From Diphasiastrum complanatum (Eukaryota > Streptophyta > Lycopodiopsida > Lycopodiales > Lycopodiaceae), in NCBI GenBank assembly GCA_029204225.1, contig CM055113.1, positions 6,358,647 to 6,422,646 on the forward strand: a stretch of 64,000 bases of DNA, given 5' to 3'. This document shows, piece by piece, positions 20,460 to 30,390 of the stretch. The position numbers were made by a program, and so were the translations under genes. Under the pieces are notes generated by a model. It worked only from the letters and a program-made list of their open reading frames with translations, had not been told where the DNA came from and made no database searches. Within the stretch, counting starts at the first letter, position 1. Each line of letters starts with the position of its first letter.

Positions 20460-20985
20460 CAGTCATCTTCGAAGGTCAGTCATCCTCGCTCTCCCTGCTC
20501 TTCACAGTCCCTCGCTCTCCCTGCTCCTCACACGCTCTCCCTGTTCTACTCTGCATCAACAAATTTTCCACGCTCTCCCTGCTCATTCAATCCGTTATCA
20601 TCGAATCTGACCTGCATGGTTGGTCTATCATATGAATGATCACCGTCAGATCCCGTTCAACTAATCCAACCAAGAGGAGGATCGCATCAGGTCCTGTTCA
20701 ACTAATCTGACCAAGAGGAGGATCTCGAAATAGTAAGCCTATGATCATTCATCATTGAGCTACATCAACACAACGCTTTGATCTGAGCCTAATCAGCAAA
20801 TTTTTCAGCTTCACAGTCCCTCGCTCTCCCTGCTCTTCACACGCATCAACAAATTTTCTAGCTACTCCCTCGCTCTCTCTGCTCTTCACATGCATCGACA
20901 AGCCATCACACACATCAACAAATTTTCCAGCTATTCCTTTGCTCTCCCTGCTCTTCACATGCATCAACAAGCCATCACAAACACA
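20460..20985. repeat. direct repeats of CTCTCCCTGCTC and ATCAACAAATTTTC
   Basis: 'gctctccctgctc' or near variants occur at ~20490, 20515, 20573, 20823, 20870 and 20941, usually followed by 'ttcacacgcatcaacaaattttcc'. Within the block, 20646-20686 and 20687-20726 are a ~41-bp tandem pair containing 'gttcaactaatc' and 'accaagaggaggatc'. On the minus strand the repeat gives a repeated peptide frame (CDGL-MHVKSRES), likely fortuitous. Confidence 0.65.
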
Positions 20986-21479
20986 CAAAGATGGCGTTCA
21001 AAGCCCTATCTCGTTTTTTTTCCCAAAACCCTATCTCGTTTTTCTAAGAGCCCTCTTTTTTTCCAAAGCCCTGTCTCGTTTTTTTTTTTCGAGGCCCTAT
21101 CTCATTTTTTTTTCAAACCACGTTTTGGGGAGCAAAACGTAGTCCGATCTGGTTTTCTCTAAATCTCATTTTCCTAAAAGGAGAACTTGGAAAGCCCTAT
21201 ATCTCAAATCGTCTTTTCCCAAGGCAAAAATTGTAAAGCCAAATATCATGATTTTTCAGAAGCAAAATTGTACAAAGAGAGAGAGAGAGGGATTTTGCCT
21301 AGGCCCCCCAAGCAAAACTTTAGAGAGAGACACACACGCACATCTGCAGACAAGGTTCACGAGTCAAGATTAAGGCTGAGCTCACTTAATCAAAGCTCAA
21401 GTGCTGGAGTGTTAGCACTTACTCGAACTCTTAAACTCTTATATACTTTGTTACAATAATATTAATTTGTGTTGGGTTT

Positions 21480-21900
21480 GATAAAAATACAAATGTGTTA
21501 AAATACACTTGACTAATTAAATGAGACCACTGTAGTTTGAGAAAGACCGTGCAAGCTATCATTTTTGGGTGTTCAATTAGGTGTGATCATGATCCTAGTG
21601 AAAATTTTGACCTTCGTGATTTATGTTGGTCATTGGCAACAGTCATTAAATTTTTTAAACAAATTCTAAGCACAATTCCAAATCTATAGGCATATAAAGA
21701 CTCAAATAATAGTCAAAATAAAGTGGTTCAAAACTTTATCCACCAAGATATCTAACTTGGATAACATTTGGCTATTTTAATAGTAAATGAAACAAATTCA
21801 AACTACTTAAGCAGATTCCTAACTTAGATATATTTGGTCTTAAGAAGTCTCAAATCATGAATATAGTCTCAAGGAAACAGGTCATTGACTCTAATTATTT
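21480..21900. repeat. diverged copy of the 25540-25910 repeat
   Basis: Shared phrases in the same order include 'attccaaa-ctatagg', 'tcatagtcaaa' or 'aatagtcaaa' and 'gtctcaaatcatgaatatag'. At 25.5-25.9 kb this text lies immediately 5' of a polypurine tract and LTR, so the copy here is probably a relic of the 3' non-coding interior of the same element family. Upstream, 20990-21480, shows T-rich and GA-rich low-complexity sequence only. Confidence 0.5.
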
Positions 21901-22078
21901 CATTTTTTTGTGACCACCATTGCTTTTCTCTACATCAGACGTCTGGCTAAAAAAATTCTCTATAAACCAAAAACCTAGCGAACCGTTGTTGCAGCTCTCT
22001 GCTTGCAAGCTAACACAAACCATTCTCTATAACAAAAAAAAAAAATTAGCACACCGCTACTTTAGATCAACGAGTATG

Positions 22079-22080
<2 letters not shown>

Positions 22081-22164
<84 letters not shown>
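22081..22164. repeat. (TC)n microsatellite
   Basis: 42 uninterrupted TC units. Long frames through it (runs of Ser-Leu) are artefacts of the repeat. Confidence 0.98.
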
Positions 22165-22166
<2 letters not shown>

Positions 22167-22199
22167 GTTTTAGTGATGAAACTACAAAAATATTTGATT

Positions 22200-23340
22200 A
22201 CCTCGAGCAATGCCTCTGGGTATGGCTCCAACACGAGCTCTGCTCGAGTAAGCTAATTAAATTTTTCCTGACTATCCCAAAGGGTTTGAAAAGAATGTTT
22301 TTTAACTAGAGCACAACTCGGGTTATCTAGTTCATTCTTGCAATAAGGTGTCACTAATAGTGTTTTGGTTTAGGGCTAATGTGACAAATAGAGTATCAAA
22401 AATACTTCTAACTAGAAGATTGCTCGAGTTTGTTAGATCATTTTTGAAAGGTCATCAAAGTAAGTGATATTGTTCACATTGCCATTCATGAATTATTTTC
22501 CTCTAGAAGACATAAGATATATCTCTCGAGTTGGAGCAATTTTTTGTACTATTTATGTGTGCACATATTTCTTCAAACTCAAGCATTGCTCAAGCAGGCT
22601 AGAAAAGATCATTTATGAAAATTTTGTTCATACTAGGATAGTATTCTAGTAGTTTGCATTGTTGGAGTAATAGAATATGCCGTCGACTCGAGCATTGCCT
22701 GACTAGGAGTATTTAAGCTTGAGCACTATTCCAGTAGGCTGACACTTGTGGTGGGAACATGGGCTATCAAACTTGATTTGTAGCTCTTGATAGATTGTGA
22801 TAAAATGTAAATAAGATATGTGTCTTTTCATATAACTACTAAAAAAAATGTTTTGTCTCGAGCATTGTTTGAGTTTACTACATCTTTGCTCTATGGCTAT
22901 CAAACCTAATTTTCCTGGCTGATGAAATTTTTTGACAGTAATCTCTTTTGGAAGCATTATCAAACATTTTCTCAGATTCGATGGGTGTTCAAGTACGATG
23001 GCAAAAATCATTTGTGAAAAATCTATGATGGTTCTTGAAAATTCATCTGTAGCAAAGCTATTTGTTCAGACGTGAGCACTTCTCAAGTAAGCTAGAAAAA
23101 TTGAACCCGGTATAGCTTTGCGCCTTCATGTCAAGATTTTGACTAGTCACATAGTTATTATTTTTCTAACTGGAGCTTGGATTTTTTCTAAGTGACCACC
23201 AAAGTTGATCAGTGCTCGGATTTGGTGGTTAAACATCAGTTGATATGAAATATCTATGGTGGTTTGATAAAAATTCAATGGTGACAAGGCTCTTTGTTCC
23301 ATCACAAGCATTGTCCGAGTAGGTTGCAATAATATTTCAA
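22200..23340. repeat. dispersed CTCGAGCATTGCTCGAG-type motif array
   Basis: Variants of CTCGAGCATTGCTCGAG followed by 'taggctag' or 'taagctag' recur at about 22203, 22230, 22304, 22408, 22575, 22687, 22708, 22855, 23070 and 23305. The ideal motif is a palindrome around a single base. Spacing is irregular (~30-215 bp) and words such as 'atcatttatgaaa' and 'gctatcaaac' recur between copies, suggesting an old, decayed tandem repeat. No coding frame explains it. Confidence 0.65.
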
Positions 23341-23518
23341 ATATGTTCAATGGTGTCCAAACTCTACAAAGTAATTGACAATAGATTAATCTTTTCACAT
23401 CTCTTCACTTTCACATCAAATGGAAGATAAATCCATACATTTATTTAAAATATTCTTTGAAGATATCAACACTTTATTCACAAGAAATTAGGACCCATTA
23501 AGCTTCATGAAACCACCA

Positions 23519-23909
23519 TCAAGAAAGCATAAGAAAAAACTTCCATTTTAACAAAGAAGGAAGAGAGTCTTCCTCTGGGATTTTGATCTCTTCTGCCTCT
23601 TTTTTCTTTTCTTTGGCCAACTTTTGTTGATGTGCAATCTCTTGGTTCTGGTACTGGATTTTATTTTTGAACACTTGGTGTTGGCTTGCCAACCAATGCA
23701 TATGGTAGCTTGTTTTGGATAGGCTGATCATTGAGCGTCTCTGCTTCAGAGAGCTTCTCAGGGTTGGTGATGGTTGGTTATTGATCAGGTTATGAGTTGA
23801 TGATGTTAGTCCAAAGAATAGATGTTGTGGAGAGAATGAGGGTGGAAGTGGAGGGAGTGGAGAGATAACGTTAGTAGAAATAGTGGTGATGGTGGTTGGT
23901 GGAAGGGTC
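23519..23909 (-). pseudogene. 3' part of unrecognised ORF split by copia insertion
   Basis: Read on the minus strand, the frame continues from the sequence at 28257-29195 if the copia element at 23910-28256 is removed. It has Pro/Ser-rich text, then a lysine/glutamate-rich helix-like stretch (QKLAKEKKKEAEEIKIPEEDSLP) and a stop at 23519. No family is recognised. Confidence 0.45.
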
Positions 23910-24694
23910 TGTCAGAATTGGTGAACTCCTGCAACTTTGTCGCAACACGAACAAGACACAAAGGTTGAACGAGAACAATTCGTGATAGTCAACGTGTCTT
24001 TGACTCAAAGCACGAACGATTCATGAATCAATCTCGAATCATAAACACACCTCCAGGACCGCAAACCGCAAAAGGGGCGCAGAACGAAGACTACGAAAAG
24101 AAACGAAAAGATTAAAACAAATGAAGAGAAACCCTACGCGCTGCCAGTTGGCAGCTCAACGGGCTTCATGCCCAACTGAAACGAATAGCAACGACGGAGA
24201 CTAACTAACTAGTTGATTAGCGTTAACTAGTCTTGTGATTCTACGTTTAGCTATCTTGTAAACTCCACACAGTGGAGGTATAAACGATCCTCTTTGGATC
24301 ATAACAAAATAAGAGAGATAGTGAATAAAGAGATATGTAAGAAACATAGAGAGACGTAGCGAATAGAGTAAGAAAGGAAAAATACCATAGTTGTGCATGA
24401 AAGTTTGCCAACAAGCAGAACACACCGATAGAGCAGAGATTCAATCCGCCAACGAACGAGAAACTGACGATCTCACTCTAAAACCAAACTGACAATATAG
24501 TTGCTCTATTTCATGTATCTCTTGGCCTTGTGCTGTGTCTCTTGATTGCTAGAATAAAATATGTTTTGTGATGTGTAGTCGAGTGTCTAAGATCCCGTAA
24601 GAGCTTTCACACAAAAAGAAAATTCAAAGACAAAAAATTGTTCGCAAATCAAAAGAGAGGACGAACACGAAACAAAGAAAAAGCTTTCGCAACA
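23910..24694 (+). repeat. 5' LTR of copia element
   Basis: Starts TGTCAGAATTGGTG and ends CGCAACA. It is the partner of the 3' LTR at 27484-28256; the two are 785 and 773 bp and clearly collinear with scattered differences, so insertion is not very recent. Flanks: GGGTC before this LTR and GGGTT after the 3' LTR, a 4-of-5 target site duplication. The first internal bases (TGGGGGCACTACTG) are not the usual TGGTATCAGAGC primer site. Confidence 0.9.
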
Positions 24695-24742
24695 TGGGGG
24701 CACTACTGATATCCCAGCAGTGATACTTCCACACAACACAAT

Positions 24743-25393
24743 ATGGCTATGACAATCTAGACCAGAATAGCAATCAATCTTGATGGTGCAAATTACAGAA
24801 TCTGGAAATTCAAAATCAAAACACTCCTGAAGGGCGAAGGCATCTGGTCGGTGACCGAGCTCTCAGAGGTGCAGCCTCCAGAGGGAGACTCGAGGAGAGC
24901 TGAATGGAACAGAAAGGATGAGCGCACAATGGTGATCATCGTTTCATCCATAAATGGAAATCTATTCATGTAGATTGAAGACTACGAAAGCAGCCATGCA
25001 GCGTGAGAAAGATTAAAGCAGAAGTATGAAGTGAGGACTGCAACTTCAGTCATGCACCTTCACAATCAGCTGCAATCCATACGGTGGGATGGCAACCAGT
25101 TAGATCAGCACGTTGAGAAGATCAAAACGATCTTCACTCAACTCGCTGCATCAGGACAGGAGCATCCGGTCCCAGCACCACAACAACTGATGTACTTTTT
25201 GAAATCTCTATCAACGTCCTATCAGCCGCTAAGAATGCTCATACTAAATCTACCAGATATGACATTCGACAAAGCAGTCAGTCTTGTCTTCCATTACTCT
25301 GCTTCTACCTATACAACATATACAATCTGGCAACATCCTCTGGACACACCAAGTGAGGAGCAAGCTCCTAAGATGTCACTACGCAACAGTTGA
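24743..25393 (+). pseudogene. copia Gag (UBN2-type), degenerate
   Basis: A single frame from an ATG at 24743 with in-frame stops at three places (for example TAG at ~24758 and TGA at ~25010). It contains LDGANYRIWKFKIKTLLKGEGIW, the typical N-terminal Gag signature, and later LHNQLQSIRWDGNQLDQHVEKIKTIF and LMYFLKSLSTSYQPL. The protein would form the particle that packages the element RNA. The C-terminal zinc knuckle and protease are missing. Confidence 0.85.
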
Positions 25394-25539
25394 AATTTGA
25401 GGCTAGGACTTGCCGGTCGTAGTCAACAACCCTACCCATACACCGCAATTCGATGGACGACATGGATACTTGAAAACATGACTCTCCAAAGAACGAAAGG
25501 CATAATTTGAATATTTTAAAAAAAATGATTCATGGAAGG

Positions 25540-26810
25540 TGTGGCATAAGGTCCTTAAATCATGTGCAATTTGGTCTTCACAAGATCATAACATAAATTC
25601 ATTATTAAAATGGATTTTTAATTTGGATTGAATTTGGTCTAAAATGTCTCAAATCATGAATATAGTTTGCATAATTTTGTGTCCAATTCTTGGCAATAAT
25701 TACTAGAATTTCCAAACAATAATAAACTACAATTCCAAAACTATAGGAAAATGACTTCCAAATCATAGTCAAAGTAGGCATAGTTTAAATTTGTCATTAA
25801 AAAGTAGGCTTATCTAACTAAACACAATCACTTTTTATCTCCCTAAATTGCTCATTTTAGGTGGTAAGAAGTCTCAAAATATGAACATTGTCTCAATTTA
25901 GTTGAATATGTGTTTGCACCATAGATGTATCAAGCTAGTTTTGAGGAGGAGTGTTAAAATTGGCAAAAGGTAACTTGGTTAAATGTTGTAAATACCATAA
26001 TGACTTGTACCTATCATCATTAGACATGTGTGGAGCATGTTCCCATGTGTGAAATATATGCCTAAGTCATTTAGATAGATCATATAGGTTGTACATATCA
26101 GTTAATTTGGAAACTAGTGGCTAAATTGGCCAAAAACTAGTTTAGTAGTATTATGCCACTTGGCACCATTCTAGTGGTAGAAAATGCTATATCACATGGG
26201 TAGGAGTGGTCCCCCACATGTGAAATATCATATAGAAAGTTCAGATCCATTGTATATGGTTTTCATACATGTCAAAAGTCAAATCTCCTAGATTGTAGGA
26301 CCTATCTCCTAATCTGTAGGAATCTAGAAGGTCAACACTAGCCACCAATGATGATGTGGCAATGGAATCTTAGACAAAGTGGATATGGATAAGCACTATG
26401 ACCTATCTCACACATGCTGGAAGTGGCTTAGAGAGGAGAGTATGATGATTTTTGTATTTAATCCATGATGGATCCACTTTGAGAAATCAATGAGGCAAGA
26501 TCTTGGTTTGGGAGGCATATCTTGAGTATTCTCATATTTGTGTTGTGATTTTATGGTTCTATTGCTTTCTAACACTTGTGTCGTTCACTCTCTGATGTAA
26601 GTCCATATAGGTACTGTTCTTCACACGTATGAAGGTAGTAGGTATCAAGTTTAATCATTTGCTTGTTGTTCTTGCTAGATTTTTGATGGAGAATTGATCT
26701 AATTCTAGATGTAATCATTGGTTGATTAGTAGATCATGTAATCTAGCTTCCAACACCTCTTGAGGATCTGATCTAGATCCATTCTTGGTCTTTATTTCTC
26801 TGAAATTTCA
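25540..26810 (+). mobile_element. nested fragment: 3' interior plus LTR of the window-start family
   Basis: A polypurine tract (gaggagga, ~25944-25950) precedes TGTTAAAATT at 25952. The presumed LTR runs 25952-26810 (859 bp) and its last ~118 bp match the window start. Sequence 25540-25950 is AT-rich 3' interior. Copia coding sequence resumes at 26811 (LYDMSRKDIVTC). The left boundary is uncertain and I see no target duplication, so it may be a recombined fragment rather than a clean insertion. Confidence 0.65.
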
Positions 26811-27380
26811 CAGAGCCTGTATGACATGAGCAGAAAGGACATTGTCACATGTCTCAAGATTTCAAGGCCAGACATTGAGTTCTGCGAAGCTTGTTAGAAA
26901 GGCAAGTAACATTGGAATCCATTCACACACGAGGGAAGAAGAGCCAAAGAAGTTCTTGAGCTTGTCCACTTTGATGTGTGTGGACCGATGAAAACAGATT
27001 CGCTCTCAAGTTCAAGATATTTTCTAAAGTTTATAGATGATTACAGCTGAATGACCACAATCTACTACTTGAAGAAGAAATCCGATATATTTGATTCTTT
27101 CAAGGAGTTCGTGGCATTCGCGGAGCGACACACCTAAAAAAAGATACAAATTCTTAGATCTGACAATGGAGGTGAATACAAAAGCACATAATTCTCAAGA
27201 TTTTGCGAAGAACAGGGGATCAAACACCAGTTCACTCCTGCATACACACCAGAATACAGCGGTGTGGCAGAAAGAAAAAACAGAACGCTAGTCGAAGGAG
27301 CCAGATGCATGATGGCACAGGCTCAATTGCCAGGTCAATTCTGGGCCGAGGCAATAGCTGCAGCTATACACCTGCAAAAC
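26811..27380 (+). pseudogene. copia integrase fragment
   Basis: Contains CEAC and surrounding zinc-binding-type text, [10 protein letters not shown] (first catalytic Asp), LRSDNGGEY (second Asp) and YTPEYSGVAERKNRT (catalytic Glu region), then MMAQAQLPGQFWAEAIAAAIHLQNRS. Several stops and a frameshift near 27130 break it. It would insert element cDNA into the genome if intact. Confidence 0.85.
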
Positions 27381-27483
27381 AGATCTGTAGATCTCCTCAC
27401 GAAACCGCTCGACAAGACACTCTTTACCAAGCAAAGAGAGGCAATTGGATTGAATGAACAAAGCTGCAAGGTTCAAGAGGGAG

Positions 27484-28256
27484 TGTCAGAAATGGTGAAC
27501 TCCTGCAACTTTGTCACAACACGAACAAGACATGAAGGTTGAATGAGAACAATTCGCGACAGTCAACATGTCTTTGACTCGAAGCACGAATGATTCGCGA
27601 ATCAATCTCGAATCGTAAACACGCCTCCAAGACCACAAACTGCAAAATGGGCGCAGAACTAAGACTACAAAAATAAATGAAAAGAACGAAACAAGCGAAG
27701 AGAAACCCTTTGCGCTGCCAACTGGCAGCTCAATGGGCTTCATGCCCAGCTGAAATGAATAGCAACAATGGAGACTAACTAAGCGTTAACTAGTCTTGTG
27801 ATTCTACGTTTAGCTATCTTGTAAACTCCACATAGAGGAGGTATAAACAATCCTCTCTGGATCATAACAAAATAAGAGAGAAAGTGAATATAGAGATCTA
27901 TAAGAAACAGAGAGAGACATAGCAAATAGAGTAAGAAAGCAAAAATACCATAGATGTGCATGAAAGTCTGCCAACGAGCAGAACACAGTGAAAGAGCAGA
28001 GAGTCAATCCCCAACGAGCGAGACACTAACGATCTCATTCTAAAACCAAACTGACAATATAGTCACTCTATTTCGTGTATCTCTTGGCCTTGTGTTGTGT
28101 CTCTTGATTGCTAGAATAAAATATGTTTTGTGATGCATAGTCAAGTGTCTAGGATCCCGTAAGAGCTTCCACATGGAAAGAAAATTCAAACACAAAAAAT
28201 TGTTCGCGAATCAGAAGAGAGGACGAACATGAAACAAAGAAAAAGCTTCCGCGACA
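27484..28256 (+). repeat. 3' LTR of copia element
   Basis: Begins TGTCAGAAATGGTG after the purine tract caagagggag and ends CGCGACA at 28256. It pairs with 23910-24694. Minus-strand frames shared by both LTRs (for example HAQLWYFSFL / HAHLWYFCFL) are shadows of the LTR sequence. Confidence 0.9.
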
Positions 28257-29195
28257 GGGTTAGACTTCCTTCTAATTTATCCATTTTTTCTACTTCATCA
28301 TCGCTTATTTCCATTAGGTCTGCAGCATCAAAATATAGTGAAGTGTCTGTGAGAACGTGGACTTCTTGGGCCTGTGGTTGGTGGGCCGCTCTCGTGTCTT
28401 GGGAAATGGTATTTCCCTCTCCTTCTCCCCCCCAAAAAAAACATTGTGCCTTTGGTGAGCTTGGTGGCGTCGACATTGTAATCAAGATGGGGGGGAGTGG
28501 TGACTTGATCAAGTGGCACCATTGTGGTATCCCGTGTATACTGTCGTAGAGGTTGCTGCTCCATCACCTCTGTCTATGATGTGTATGGGTGAGGAGTGTT
28601 GCTGTGATGCTGTATCAGAGGTCGAGCTGCCATCTATCAAGCTGGATGATGTCGAATGTGATTGAGTGGGTTGGCTCAATGCTCTTAGTTTCCTCTAGAG
28701 GGGCTTTCCCTCATATTTGGACTCGTTTGGCTCTGTGGCATTCGGAGATCGCCTCTTTGCCATCAGCTTTAATCTTGTCCATTGCTGGCATGTTTTAGAT
28801 AGCTTGGTCTTGGATGTATCTATTTTTGGCGTTGCCAAAGATCCTTCTGCTGTTGGATCTTGTTGGGAGGCTATTGGTGTTGCCTGTTTCGTCACCAGCT
28901 TGATGATGCTTGTATTCAGTCTTTTTAGTGTTGGCCCTCGTGGTGACAATATGTGAACGCGAGACTGCTTGAACTTCTTGGATTGGATTGGAATGTCCCA
29001 AGCTTTGTTGGCCACCTGCAATATCTCCCTAAGTTTAGGTTTATTGTGTACTTGTTGGATCATGAGATTTGTCATGAGATATCTGAAGAAACAAAATGTT
29101 TCTGTTACCAAAGCTCTGCTAGCTCTCGACTCCCAACCTAATGAATATCTCAAAAACCTCAAAGATGAAATGTTCGCAAACATCACGGACAACAA
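28257..29195 (-). pseudogene. 5' part of unrecognised ORF split by copia insertion
   Basis: The minus-strand frames 29195-28695 and 28567-28257 are joined by nearly open sequence and one frameshift at a C/A homopolymer near 28430-28440. The product is Ser/Thr/Gln-rich with basic patches, then acidic (YFDAADLMEISDDEVEKMDKLEGS) just before the insertion point. It shares a general style with the ORFs at 14.5-15.9 kb but I see no firm alignment. No known domain. Confidence 0.4.
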
Positions 29196-29199
29196 GAGA

Positions 29200-29930
29200 A
29201 GGTCAAACTATGCGAAATGAAAATGTTTGCGATACCCAAAGGTCAAATACCCTCGACACCTCATGCACAAAAGGACCGAGAAGATCAAAGAAGTACTATA
29301 AAGTACAAATCCTCGATATGATATGATGACATCAGCAGAAGAGCGTTATGATGTGCCTAATCCACCGCTCTTGTAATCTGAGATTAGTCTTATATTGTTT
29401 AATCTATCTAATCAAGAATGTTACTCTGAATATATGCAGTTGCTAGATGCACTAAGGATATACACAAACACAGATAGACAAAATACAAAATAGAGAAGTC
29501 CGTCAGTGAGCGAGACAATTTTGTAAGCAGGATCCACAGAGATCCAAGAAGTCCGCTAGTAAGCGAGACACTATATATGGGAGAACACCGCTTCTCTCAC
29601 GCCAATGCACTGTGTGGGTTTGTCACACAGTGCTTGAACAAAAGAAGTTCAATAGATGATGTTGTAGCTGTTATGCACATATCATTATAAATTTGTCTAA
29701 TCTTGATTGAATTGTTGTCTGCTTATTGTTTGTGTATCTCATTCACTTTGTTTTATCTATTTCGCACATAGGTTCAATCTTGTTGAATGCTGAATTAACT
29801 TAAACGTAGGTCAGCAGTGTCTGTCTACATTTTGGAGAATTGTAGGAATGATATAGCAGGCAATGACCATCAATCATATCCGAACTCCATCCGAATTGAT
29901 TCGCATTTCGATTTGTGACGAGTCGCATCA
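29200..29930 (+). repeat. probable 5' LTR of copia element (left end uncertain)
   Basis: Non-coding sequence with typical LTR features that ends CA at 29930, one base before a primer binding site. It includes repeated 'aagtccg(t/c)(c/t)agt(g/a)agcgagac' at ~29496 and ~29548. The left edge cannot be set without a second LTR copy. Confidence 0.6.
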
Positions 29931-29931
29931 G

Positions 29932-29943
29932 TGGTATCAGAAC
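29932..29943 (+). other. primer binding site
   Basis: TGGTATCAGAAC matches the plant initiator tRNA-Met-type primer site TGGTATCAGAGC with one change, one base after the LTR end. Confidence 0.8.
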
Positions 29944-30064
29944 ATTCAAGGTCAGTAGTCAGAACTTCTTATAGTCTGACATAGCTGCAAAGCTATCAGA
30001 TCCAGGAGACAAGTATTCAGAACAAGAAACCAGAAAGAACAGCTGAAGAACACAATCTATAGCA

Positions 30065-30390
30065 ATGGCTTCAATAAGCAGTATACAATCAAAGATTAGC
30101 ACAATCCTTGACTCATCAGGGTCTAACTTCCTAGCATGCAAGGTTAAGACCTTTCTTATACTAAAGGGAGAAGGATTATTTCCCTGGGTAGACGACACCG
30201 AGGAGATGCCTACAACTATAGGCAAGGAGCTATGTGAATGGAGAGAGAAGAACAACAAGGCAGTAGTTGTGTTGTCATTATCCATTGAGGATAGCTTGAC
30301 GCTTGACCTCGCGACACTCGATTCATTGATTTCTGCAATGATCAAGGAATCATTCACAGAAGGACATCTTCCTATACAGCGCAGCACAAT
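30065..30390 (+). pseudogene. copia Gag N-terminal part, fused by deletion to integrase
   Basis: ATG at 30065 starts a frame with a Gag-like N-terminus (FLACKVKTFLILKGEGLFPW, then WREKNNKAVVVLSLSIEDSL). Near 30385 it passes directly into sequence that, in another frame, encodes the integrase motif QHNGVAERKNRT. The Gag C-terminus, zinc knuckle, protease and catalytic Asp residues of integrase are therefore deleted. Confidence 0.75.

Larger units (their letters stand above)
23910..28256 (+). mobile_element. internally deleted Ty1/copia element with nested LTR fragment
   Basis: The element is bounded by paired LTRs and a 5-bp target duplication with one mismatch. Interior order: Gag (24743-25393), nested foreign LTR sequence (~25500-26810), GAG-pre-integrase and integrase (26811-~27380), then the last residues of RNase H (DLLTKPLDKTLF, ~27385-27425), a polypurine tract and the 3' LTR. 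All of RT and most of RNase H are missing, with integrase joined directly to the RNase H tail. It is therefore non-autonomous. Confidence 0.85.

Noticed and set aside
24201-24444. Minus-strand hydrophobic frames in the LTRs, repeated at 27779-28007
   Set aside because: They recur only because the two LTRs are copies; they lie antisense to the element with no known function.
25952-26810. Reading this as a simple solo LTR
   Set aside because: A polypurine tract and 3'-interior-like sequence precede it, and no matching 5-bp flanks were found, so a clean solo LTR is not supported.
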